Shown here: positions 1 to 7,191 of the stretch, in pieces
Position numbering within the stretch: the first letter of the stretch is position 1
Layout of the letters: each line of letters begins with the position of its first letter
Assembly (NCBI GenBank): GCA_964565715.1
Contig: CAZMGG010000135.1
Location: 1 to 14,496 of the forward strand
Length of the DNA: 14,496 nucleotides
Direction: 5' to 3'
Origin: CAZMGG01 sp964565715
GTDB taxonomy: Bacteria; Planctomycetota; UBA1135; UBA2386
Notes under the pieces: generated by a model
The model's database searches: none
What the model saw: the letters and a program-made list of their open reading frames with translations, nothing else
What the model was told of the DNA's origin: nothing
Program-made: the position numbers and the translations under genes

Positions 1-1167
<1,167 letters not shown>

Positions 1168-1316
1168 GGGGCTCCTTCTTACCGGGCCCGGCCCGCCTCC
1201 CGGGTGGGCCTTGTGCGCAGAAAATCCCGCGGCGCGTGCGCCATTGCGGCCTTGCCCGCGACCGGGGCGCGACGCAGAATGCGGCGCCGACCTGTGATCG
1301 AGTCTCAATAAGCCCG
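1168..1316. other. Divergent intergenic region between pnp and feoA
   Basis: This 149-base spacer separates two divergent genes and must hold both promoters. The pnp Shine-Dalgarno sequence sits at its left end (about 1171-1180). A weak sigma70-like pair for feoA is listed separately. I looked for a Fur-box-like AT-rich palindrome, as might be expected ahead of ferrous iron uptake genes, and saw none. No clear pnp promoter was recognised. Confidence 0.5.
1252..1280 (+). promoter_or_regulatory. Possible sigma70-type promoter for feoAB
   Basis: TTGCCC (1252-1257) and CAGAAT (1275-1280) are separated by 17 bases. Each hexamer matches 4 of 6 consensus positions. Transcription would start near 1287, giving a leader of about 30 bases to the feoA ATG. 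In GC-rich DNA such matches occur by chance, so this is only a candidate. Confidence 0.3.
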
Positions 1317-1571
1317 ATGCCCGCCTGCACCGTCCCCTGTCTCGCCTGCGCCCCGGTGGGGCAGGTCGCCACCGTCCTCCGGGTGGAAGGCGACGACGTG
1401 CTGGCGCGCCGGCTGCACGACCTGGGGCTGTGGCCCGGCACGCCGGTGGAGGTGCTGTGCCGGGCGCCGCTGCGCGACCCGATCCTGTTCCGGCTGCGCG
1501 GCTTCCGCCTGGCCCTGCGCCGCGACGAGGCGCTGCGCGTGCTGACCGCGCCGGTCGGGGCGGGCGCGTGA
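1317..1571 (+). CDS. feoA: FeoA-like ferrous iron transport accessory protein
   Basis: This 84-residue protein resembles FeoA, the small SH3-like cytoplasmic partner of the Fe2+ transporter FeoB. Visible signs are a short N-terminal segment, then a core with ARRLHDLGLWPGTPVEVLCRAPLRDPILFRLRGFRLALRRDEA. This matches the FeoA pattern of RL.dLGl..G..v.v....gdp..v.v.g..ialr..eA. ATG 1317 gives the normal family length of 75-85 residues; an open frame extends further upstream but carries no homology. No strong Shine-Dalgarno sequence precedes it. Its stop overlaps the FeoB start (GTGA at 1568-1571), which implies translational coupling. The N-terminus has two extra cysteines (MPACTVPCLAC), which is unusual but of unknown meaning. 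Confidence 0.88.
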   Translation: MPACTVPCLACAPVGQVATVLRVEGDDVLARRLHDLGLWPGTPVEVLCRAPLRDPILFRLRGFRLALRRDEALRVLTAPVGAGA

Positions 1572-3538
1572 GCAGCGTCGCGGCCGCTCAGCGGACGGTG
1601 ACGGTGGCACTGTGCGGCCGGCCGAACGCCGGCAAGACCAGCCTGGTGATGCGGCTGACCGGCGCCAGCCTGCGGCCGATCAACTTCCCCGGCACCTCGG
1701 TGGAACGGATCGAGGCCGAGACCCGCGCCGGCGACGTGCGGCTGCGGGTCGTCGACCTGCCCGGCGTGCAGTCGCTGGTCGCGGCGTCCCGCGACGAGGG
1801 CGAGAGCGTGGCGTTCCTGCGCGGGCGCGACGGGCCGGCGCCGGACCTGCTCTGCGCCGTGCTGGACGCCAGCAAGCTGAGCGTCGAACTGCACCTGCTG
1901 GCCCAGCTCCGCCGGCTCGGCCTGCCGATCGTCGTGGCGCTGACCAAGCAGGACGTGGCCGTGGCCCAGGGGCAGCCGGTGGACCAGGACGCGCTGCGGC
2001 GGGCGCTGGGCCTGCCGCTGGTGGCGGTGGACAACCGCACCGGCGCGGGCGTCGACGAACTGCGGGCGCTGCTGGCCAGCGCCCAGCCGTCGTCGTCCCA
2101 GTCGCCGCCCGCCGCGGCCGCCGATCCGCACGCCACCGCCGCGGCGGTGACGAAGCCGGCGTCGCCGCGCCGGACCTGGACCGACCGCCTGGACGCGGTG
2201 CTGCTGCACCGGCTGCTGGGCCCGCTGCTGCTGGCGGCGGTGGTGGTGCTGCTGTTCCAGGTCGTGTTCACCGCCGCGGAGCCGTTCGTCGCCGGCATCG
2301 AGACCGGCCAGGAATGGCTGGGGGACCGGCTCGGTGGCCTGTTCGCGCCGGGCGCCACCCGCAGCTTCGTGGTCGACGGCCTGGTCAACGGGCTGGGCTC
2401 GGTGCTGGTGTTCGTGCCGCAGATCGCGCTGCTGATCGCGCTGGTGACGCTGCTGGAGAGCACCGGCTACATGGCCCGTGCGGTGTTCCTGCTGGATCGC
2501 GTGCTGCGCAAGGTCGGGCTGACCGGCCGCAGCTTCGTGCCGCTGACCAGCTCGTTCGCCTGCGCCATCCCCGGCATCCTGGCGGCGCGCATCATCGACG
2601 ACGAACGGGACCGGCTGGCGACCATCGCCGTGGCGCCGCTGATGTCGTGCTCGGCGCGGCTGCCGGTCTACGTGGTGATGATCGGCGCCTTCTTCCCGCC
2701 GGCCCAGGCCGGGCTGGTGCTGTTCGGCCTCTACCTGCTCGGCATCGTCGCCGCGGCGCTGGTGGCGTTCCTGCTGCGGAAGACGGTGCTGAAGGGCGGC
2801 CGCTCGATGCTGGCCATGGAACTGCCGGTCTACCAGCCACCGGCCTGGAAGGTGATCGGCCTGCAGGTGTGGCTGGCGGTGCGCGGCTTCCTGAAGGCGG
2901 CGGGCTCGGTGATCTTCGTCGCCACCGTCGTGGTCTGGGCGCTGGCCTACTACCCGCGGCCGCCGGCGGTGGCGGCGGCGTTCGCCGCGGAGCGGGCCGC
3001 CGTCGCCACCGCGCCGGAGCCGGAGCGGGAGGAGCTGCTGGCCGGCATCGACGCCCGCGAGCAGGCGGCCTGGCTGGAGCAGAGCTGGCTGGCGCGGCTG
3101 GGCAAGGCGGTGCAGCCGGCGTTCGCCCCGGCGGGCTTCGACTGGCGCCTCACCGTCGGCATCCTGGCCTCGTTCCCGGCCCGCGAACTGATCGTGCCGA
3201 CGCTCGGCACGCTGCACAGCCTCGGCGAGGTCGATGCCGGCGCCTTCGACCTCGGCGCGCTGCAGCCGGAGGATCGCGACGAAGGCCTGCGCGGTGCCCT
3301 GCGGCGGTCGCGCGGCGCCGACGGCCGGCCGACCATGGATGGCCTGATCGCGCTCGGCCTGATGGCGTTCTTCGCGCTGTGCAGCCAGTGCGTGTCCACG
3401 CTGGGCGTGATCCGTCGCGAGACGCACGGCTGGCGCTGGCCGGTGTTCTCGTTCGTCTACATGACCGTGCTGGCCTGGCTGGTGGCGGTGGCGATCCACC
3501 AGATCGGCCGCCTGCTCGGCTTCGGGCTGCCGGGTTAG
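1568..3538 (+). CDS. feoB: FeoB ferrous iron transporter (GTPase plus membrane domain)
   Basis: FeoB imports Fe2+ across the inner membrane using an N-terminal G-protein domain. With the GTG start at 1568 the protein has 656 residues, slightly short for the family (about 700-770). G1 is GRPNAGKT (17-24), G2 is Thr43 in FPGTSVE, G3 is DLPG (63-66), and G4 is TKQD (126-129) rather than the usual N-x-x-D. A short Ala/Pro/Ser-rich linker follows (about 175-205). Then come the membrane segments and two Gate-type regions, the first with MARAVFLLDRVL, SFACAIPGILAARII and APLMSCSARLPVYVVMIGAF, the second near ASFPARELIVPTLG. A late CSQCVSTLGVIRRET motif precedes the last helix. FeoA overlaps its start by 4 bases. 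No feoC is visible. The family call is secure; the G4 variant is real in the sequence. Confidence 0.93.
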   Translation: MSSVAAAQRTVTVALCGRPNAGKTSLVMRLTGASLRPINFPGTSVERIEAETRAGDVRLRVVDLPGVQSLVAASRDEGESVAFLRGRDGPAPDLLCAVLDASKLSVELHLLAQLRRLGLPIVVALTKQDVAVAQGQPVDQDALRRALGLPLVAVDNRTGAGVDELRALLASAQPSSSQSPPAAAADPHATAAAVTKPASPRRTWTDRLDAVLLHRLLGPLLLAAVVVLLFQVVFTAAEPFVAGIETGQEWLGDRLGGLFAPGATRSFVVDGLVNGLGSVLVFVPQIALLIALVTLLESTGYMARAVFLLDRVLRKVGLTGRSFVPLTSSFACAIPGILAARIIDDERDRLATIAVAPLMSCSARLPVYVVMIGAFFPPAQAGLVLFGLYLLGIVAAALVAFLLRKTVLKGGRSMLAMELPVYQPPAWKVIGLQVWLAVRGFLKAAGSVIFVATVVVWALAYYPRPPAVAAAFAAERAAVATAPEPEREELLAGIDAREQAAWLEQSWLARLGKAVQPAFAPAGFDWRLTVGILASFPARELIVPTLGTLHSLGEVDAGAFDLGALQPEDRDEGLRGALRRSRGADGRPTMDGLIALGLMAFFALCSQCVSTLGVIRRETHGWRWPVFSFVYMTVLAWLVAVAIHQIGRLLGFGLPG

Positions 3539-3554
3539 GACCGGTGCGGGGTTC

Positions 3555-3573
3555 CGCCGCGGGCCCCGCGGCG
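3555..3573 (+). terminator. GC-rich hairpin after feoB
   Basis: A perfect 7-bp stem with a 5-base loop (3555-3561 pairs with 3567-3573) lies 17 bases after the feoB stop and 14 bases before the next gene start. No T tract follows it, so it would be an atypical terminator. It could equally be a chance GC palindrome. Confidence 0.25.
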
Positions 3574-3587
3574 CTACACCTCTGCCT

Positions 3588-4313
3588 GTGAGCCTCGTGC
3601 GCACGACCCAGCGGCTGGCCGAGGAGATGGCGCGTCTGCAGTTCGGACCGCCGGTGGCCTGCGTCTACCACCCGCTCGACTACGCCTTCGACCTGCACCG
3701 CCAGTGGCTCGAACGCTACGGCCGCGGGCGCAAGGAGGTGCTGCTGCTGGGCATGAACCCCGGACCGTTCGGCATGGTGCAGACCGGCGTGCCGTTCGGC
3801 GAGGTCGAGGCCGTGCGGAGCTGGCTCGGGCTGCACGGCGTGGTGCGGCAGCCCGCGCGGGTGCATCCGAAACGGCCGATCCAGGGCCTCGACTGCACCC
3901 GCAGCGAGGTCAGCGGCCGGCGGGTGTGGCAGTGGGCGGCGCGCCGCTTCGCCACGCCCACGGTCTTCTTCCGCCGCTTCTTCGTGCACAACTACTGCCC
4001 GCTCGCCTTCGTCGGCGACAGCGGCGCCAACCTGACGCCGGACAAGCTGCCGAGGGCCGCCAGCGAGCCGCTGTTCGCGCTGTGCGACCGGCTGCTGCGG
4101 AGCACCGTGGCGGCGCTGCGGCCGGCCCTGGTGGTGGGCATCGGCGCGTTCGCCGAGCAGCGCGCCCGGGCGGTGCTGCAGGACCCGTTGGGCCGCGGCG
4201 AACTGCGCGTGGGGCGCATGCCGCACCCGAGTCCGGCGAGTCCGGCGGCCAATCAGGGCTGGGACCGGCTGGCCGACGAAGCCCTGACCGGGCTGGGCGT
4301 CGCGCTGCCCTGA
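3588..4313 (+). CDS. SMUG1-type uracil-DNA glycosylase
   Basis: This protein removes uracil, and in animal SMUG1 also 5-hydroxymethyluracil, from DNA to start base excision repair. The match to animal SMUG1 is strong along the whole length. LLLGMNPGPFGMVQTGVPFGEV (about 52-73) holds the catalytic-loop Asn57. HPKRPIQGLDC and SEVSGRRVW follow (93-114). FVHNYCPLAF contains Asn135, expected to read uracil. NLTPDKLP follows. The C-terminal MPHPSPASPAANQGW (211-225) supplies His213 and the DNA-intercalation loop. At 241 residues it has about the size of a SMUG1 core without the animal N-terminal extension. The GTG at 3588 is the only reasonable start and has little Shine-Dalgarno. It converges on the ECF sigma gene with a 9-base gap. 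It may be cotranscribed with feoAB (49-base gap), though no functional link is evident. SMUG1 has a patchy distribution in bacteria. Confidence 0.93.
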   Translation: MSLVRTTQRLAEEMARLQFGPPVACVYHPLDYAFDLHRQWLERYGRGRKEVLLLGMNPGPFGMVQTGVPFGEVEAVRSWLGLHGVVRQPARVHPKRPIQGLDCTRSEVSGRRVWQWAARRFATPTVFFRRFFVHNYCPLAFVGDSGANLTPDKLPRAASEPLFALCDRLLRSTVAALRPALVVGIGAFAEQRARAVLQDPLGRGELRVGRMPHPSPASPAANQGWDRLADEALTGLGVALP

Positions 4314-4322
4314 TCGGCGAGG

Positions 4323-4961
4323 CTACTGGAAGCAGGCCGGCGGCCGGCGCAGCCGGTCGAGGTGCGGGCCAAGCGCGGCGAACAGGCGCTTCCTGGCCCG
4401 CATGATGCGGATCGCCACGGTGCCGGTAGGCAGGCCGAGTTCGACGCCGGCGTCCTGGTAGGGGCGGCCCTGGCGCACGCACAGGTCGAACACCGTGCGG
4501 TAGTGCTCCGGCAGGTCGGCCACCGCCGCGGTGAAGGCCTGCATGAACTCTGCCTCCTCGAGGCTGCGGTCCTCGGGACCGCTCGGCACCGCGGCGAGCA
4601 GGTCGTCGTTGCCGTCGTCGCCGTCGTTGACCTGCAGCGCGCTGACCGGCCGCGGCATCCGCTGCCGCTGGCGCAGGGTCGACAGGGCCTGGTTGCGCGC
4701 CACCTCGAACAGCCAGGCGCGGAAGTTGGTGCCCTGCACGTAGAGCGTGTGCTTCAGCAGGACCTTCTCGAAGACCTCCTGCACCACGTCCTGGGCCAGA
4801 TGGGCGTCGCGGACGATGCCGTGGACGAAGTGGTAGAGCCGGCGGCCGTAGCGATCCTGCAGGCCGCCGATCGCCGTTTCCGCTTCCCCGTCCAGCAGCA
4901 GCGCCACGAGTTCCTCGTCGGTCAGGGGGACGGTGCGTTCCGGGGCATCGAGGCGGACCAT
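4323..4961 (-). CDS. ECF-family RNA polymerase sigma factor
   Basis: At 212 residues this has the normal size of an extracytoplasmic-function sigma factor, which redirects RNA polymerase to a stress or signal regulon. Region 2 spans about residues 25-105 and carries LAQDVVQEVFEKVLLK and NFRAWLFEVARNQALSTLRQRQR. An acidic, Asp/Asn-rich linker follows (VNDGDDGNDDLLAAV). Region 4 spans about 150-200 (LPEHYRTVFDLCVRQGRPYQDAG, then the helix-turn-helix ELGLPTGTVAIRIMRARKRL). No anti-sigma factor gene lies on either side: SMUG1 converges on its 3' end, and a kinase gene ends upstream. It therefore looks like an orphan. ATG 4961 is taken as the start and lacks a clear Shine-Dalgarno sequence. Its upstream region is unusually AT-rich and holds small inverted repeats. 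The regulon is unknown. Confidence 0.92.
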   Translation of the reverse strand: MVRLDAPERTVPLTDEELVALLLDGEAETAIGGLQDRYGRRLYHFVHGIVRDAHLAQDVVQEVFEKVLLKHTLYVQGTNFRAWLFEVARNQALSTLRQRQRMPRPVSALQVNDGDDGNDDLLAAVPSGPEDRSLEEAEFMQAFTAAVADLPEHYRTVFDLCVRQGRPYQDAGVELGLPTGTVAIRIMRARKRLFAALGPHLDRLRRPPACFQ

Positions 4962-5026
4962 GACCGGTGCATGACAAAGGCCGTGCCACCCTCGCCCCGG
5001 AATTCCAGGAAATCCTAACTATCTGC

Positions 5027-5056
5027 AATATAACGAGTTGTGGATTCTGATCCGAA
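5027..5056 (-). promoter_or_regulatory. Candidate promoter of the ECF sigma gene
   Basis: On the minus strand TTCGGA (5056-5051) and TATATT (5032-5027) are separated by 18 bases. The -10 matches 5 of 6 consensus positions, the -35 only 3 of 6. Transcription would begin near 5020, leaving a leader of about 60 bases that carries the inverted repeats at 4999-5016. The -10 stands out because it sits in the only AT-rich island of the window. Confidence 0.45.
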
Positions 5057-5069
5057 TGCGGTCGGGCCC

Positions 5070-5111
5070 GGTGCCGCCCGGGTACGGCACCTGCCGCCGC
5101 CCGGCGGCGGC
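5070..5111 (-). terminator. Two tandem GC-rich hairpins downstream of the kinase gene
   Basis: Just after the kinase stop on the minus strand are two perfect hairpins, one directly following the other. The first is an 8-bp stem with a 3-base loop (5104-5111 with 5093-5100). The second is a 7-bp stem with an 8-base loop (5085-5091 with 5070-5076). No T tract follows. They may terminate the cytochrome-kinase transcript or shield the sigma promoter from read-through. Confidence 0.4.
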
Positions 5112-5118
5112 GCCGGCC

Positions 5119-6090
5119 TCAGCTCGGCAGCAGGTGTTCGCCGCCGGCCAGCGCCGCGTCCAGCAGGGCCAGATTGGCCGAGGCGCGCTGGTCCCCGCCG
5201 CCATGGGCGAGGTGGCCCCAGCGCAGCCGCCGCACCGCCAGGTAGACCAGGGCCGACCGCATGCCCCATTCGCTGCGCAGCCGGTCGCTGCCGACCCGCG
5301 GGCCCAGCCATCGCTGCAGCAGCTGCGTCTTCCAGTGATGCGGCCGCTGGCTGTGGATCCACAGCCAGGCGAGGTCGTGATCGACGTTGCCGATGCCGAC
5401 CTCCTCGAAGTCGATGACGAACGGCCGCCCGTCCTCGTCCACCAGCAGGTTCTGTTCGGTGAAGTCGCCGTGCACCAGCAGCGGCGGCCGGGCGTCGGTC
5501 CAGCGCATCGCCTCGGTGAAGAACGCCTGCACCTGCCGCCAGCGGCGCTCGCCCATCACCGCCAGCGCCGGTTCGTACATCAGCCGGATACGCTCCAGGT
5601 AGCCCACCGGCGTCCAGTGGTGCAGCGGGAAGTCGCGCCGGCCGAGCAGCCGTTCGTGCGGCAGGCTCTGCAGGCGGTGCAGCACCTCGAACACGTCGTC
5701 GAGGCCCAGCGTCTCCTGCACCGGGCCGGGCGCGACCGGGATCCATTCCAGCAGCAGCCAGCCCGGCGGGTCGCCGGGGCCGATCAGGACGGTGCGCGGG
5801 GCCGGCAGCTCGCGGCGTTCGGGATCGGTGCTGTCCAGCAGCCGGTAGAACGCGGTCTCGCGGCGGGCGTAGTCGCCGGGCCGGATGCCGACCGGCAGCA
5901 CCGTGGTGGCCGGCGGCGGCAGGTAGACCTTCAGCAGGAAGCGGCGGCCGGCGGGGCCGAGGCAGCGCAACGGCAGCGAGGAGCCATGCGAGGAGGTCAG
6001 CGGTTCCGGCGCCGCCGGGTCCGGACGCAGGCCGAGCTGATCCATCACCAGGAGGGCGTCACGGCGGGCCGGCTCGTCGTTTCCGCTCAT
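5119..6090 (-). CDS. APH/choline-kinase-like phosphotransferase
   Basis: This 323-residue protein has the aminoglycoside phosphotransferase fold, a family of small-molecule kinases that use ATP. SSHGSSLPLRCLG (33-45) lies in the glycine-loop region, and Lys54 (LLKVY) is the likely nucleotide lysine. LLLEWIPV is the hinge region. HGDFTEQN (207-214) is the catalytic loop with Asp209 and Asn214. IDFEEVGIGNVDHDLA (226-241) carries the metal-binding Asp227. The start ATG at 6090 is fixed by an ATGA overlap with the stop of the multiheme cytochrome gene, so the two are cotranscribed and probably translationally coupled. The substrate cannot be read from sequence. Antibiotic resistance is not implied; many members act on sugars, homoserine, choline or unknown metabolites. 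The link to a cytochrome is unexplained. Confidence 0.85.
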   Translation of the reverse strand: MSGNDEPARRDALLVMDQLGLRPDPAAPEPLTSSHGSSLPLRCLGPAGRRFLLKVYLPPPATTVLPVGIRPGDYARRETAFYRLLDSTDPERRELPAPRTVLIGPGDPPGWLLLEWIPVAPGPVQETLGLDDVFEVLHRLQSLPHERLLGRRDFPLHHWTPVGYLERIRLMYEPALAVMGERRWRQVQAFFTEAMRWTDARPPLLVHGDFTEQNLLVDEDGRPFVIDFEEVGIGNVDHDLAWLWIHSQRPHHWKTQLLQRWLGPRVGSDRLRSEWGMRSALVYLAVRRLRWGHLAHGGGDQRASANLALLDAALAGGEHLLPS

Positions 6091-7076
6091 CGGATCTCCA
6101 GTCGTTCGTCGAGCACCTGGGTGCCGCCGCGGGTGGTGTCGCCGAAGCGGTGATGCACCGTGGCCAGCACCGCCACCGCGCCGTCGGGTCGCGGCAGGTC
6201 GAGGATGCGGGTCTCGCCGACCAGCAGCGGGTTGTCGCCATCGACGGTGAAGGGCAGCTCGTGCAGCGTGCGACCGCCGCCGTCGACGACGCGGAAGCGC
6301 ATGACGAAGGCCCGCAGGCGGGCGAGGCCGGGCACCCGGTGGCCGGCCTTGTTGCGGACGCGCAGCCGCAGGCCGGCCCCGTGCGCCGCGACGGTGAGCG
6401 CGAACGCCTCGGCGCAGAACAGCGGGTCGCCGGGGCCGCGCAGGGCGTGGCTGCGGCCGTGCCGGGCCGGGCCGGCGGCCGCGCCGGTGGCCGGATCCAC
6501 CGCCAGCGGCCGCTCGACCGCGGCCATGTGACAGCCGACGCAGCTCTTGCCCTTCGCCTGCAGGCCCGCCTCGGCGAAGTCGCGGGCCAGCGGCAGCACG
6601 TCGGCGATCGCCGTGGCGTGGCACGAGCTGCACAGCGCCGTGCTGCCCTGGTCGCCGAACACCGGGTCCTTGACCGAGCGGTGCGCGTCGGTCGCCGCGC
6701 CGAACGGTCCGTGGATGGCCTCGCCGCGGGCGTGGCAGGCGACGCAGCCGACGCCATCGTGGTGGTGGTCGGCGCGCGGCCGCGGCTTCTGCCCCAGCCG
6801 GTCCAGCACGTTCTGCGGGATGTGGCAGCCGTGGCACAGCTCGGGCCGCGCGCGGCCCTTCAGCGCGGCCTGGTAGACCGGATCGGTGAAGGCGCGGCCG
6901 TGGGCCGAGGCGCGCCACTCGTCGTGGATCGCCTGGTGGCAGCGGCCGCAGTCGGCGGCCGCCGCCGGCCGGGCCGCCTGCGGATCCTGGGGGTGCGTGG
7001 CCACAGCGGCGGGTGCATCCGGCGACCCGGTGGCCCACAGGCAGAGGCAGGCCAGCGCGGCGGCGGGGCGGAGCAT
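6087..7076 (-). CDS. Exported pentaheme cytochrome c
   Basis: This 329-residue protein has five covalent heme-binding CXXCH motifs: CGRCH (43-47), CHGCH (81-85), CVACH (111-115), CSSCH (149-153) and CVGCH (179-183). The first motif has a CGRCHQAIHDEW context, as in cytochrome c-554-like proteins. The remaining 145 residues have no CXXCH and look beta-rich, with RNKAGHRVPG (241-250), a GH-x-x-P pattern I associate with the C-terminal part of other multiheme cytochromes. The chosen ATG at 7076 gives a short hydrophobic signal (LRPAAALACLCLWATG), fitting export to the periplasm for heme attachment. An in-frame extension back to 7193 would bury this signal and overlap the divergent gene. No good Shine-Dalgarno sequence is seen. 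The next gene, a kinase, overlaps by 4 bases. The electron partner is unknown. Confidence 0.88.
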   Translation of the reverse strand: MLRPAAALACLCLWATGSPDAPAAVATHPQDPQAARPAAAADCGRCHQAIHDEWRASAHGRAFTDPVYQAALKGRARPELCHGCHIPQNVLDRLGQKPRPRADHHHDGVGCVACHARGEAIHGPFGAATDAHRSVKDPVFGDQGSTALCSSCHATAIADVLPLARDFAEAGLQAKGKSCVGCHMAAVERPLAVDPATGAAAGPARHGRSHALRGPGDPLFCAEAFALTVAAHGAGLRLRVRNKAGHRVPGLARLRAFVMRFRVVDGGGRTLHELPFTVDGDNPLLVGETRILDLPRPDGAVAVLATVHHRFGDTTRGGTQVLDERLEIR

Positions 7077-7191
7077 CGCCGCAGGATAGCCGCGGACCGC
7101 GGTCCGGGCGACCTGGCGCGGCCATGGCATCGGTGGCTCCCGCGCCACGCAAGGCCGCCCCCGGTGGACTGCCGATGAGAGCGCACCACGC
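7077..7191. promoter_or_regulatory. Divergent spacer with a 14-bp palindrome
   Basis: This 115-base region separates the cytochrome gene (-) and the DUF4388 gene (+). It holds a perfect palindrome, CGGACCGCGGTCCG (7093-7106), 16 bases ahead of the cytochrome ATG, a position where an operator could block expression. In DNA this rich in GC, a 14-bp palindrome can arise by chance. No convincing promoter hexamers were seen on either strand. Confidence 0.3.

Larger units (their letters stand above)
4962..5118. other. Upstream region of the ECF sigma gene with an AT-rich island
   Basis: This 157-base spacer lies between the sigma gene start and the kinase stop, both on the minus strand. Its centre (about 4999-5056) is far richer in A and T than anything else in the window. 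It contains three short inverted repeats: GGAATTCC (4999-5006), AGGA-AA-TCCT (5007-5016) and GGAT-TCTG-ATCC (5042-5053). The outer part toward the kinase holds two tandem GC hairpins, listed separately. The arrangement fits a regulated promoter for the sigma gene. Confidence 0.6.

Noticed and set aside
1168..1316. Fur box upstream of feoAB
   Set aside because: No AT-rich palindrome resembling the Fur consensus could be seen in this spacer.
3575..3590. Leaderless promoter for the SMUG1-like gene (TACACC 7 bases before the GTG)
   Set aside because: The -10 matches only 3 of 6 positions and no reasonable -35 is present.
5119..6090. Antibiotic resistance gene
   Set aside because: The APH fold alone does not indicate resistance; the coupling with a cytochrome and the lack of mobile context argue for a housekeeping or metabolic role.
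5038..6153. Plus-strand open frame of about 370 codons across the kinase gene
   Set aside because: The antisense of a protein with intact kinase motifs; the composition is typical of a shadow frame rich in Gln, Arg, His and Ala.
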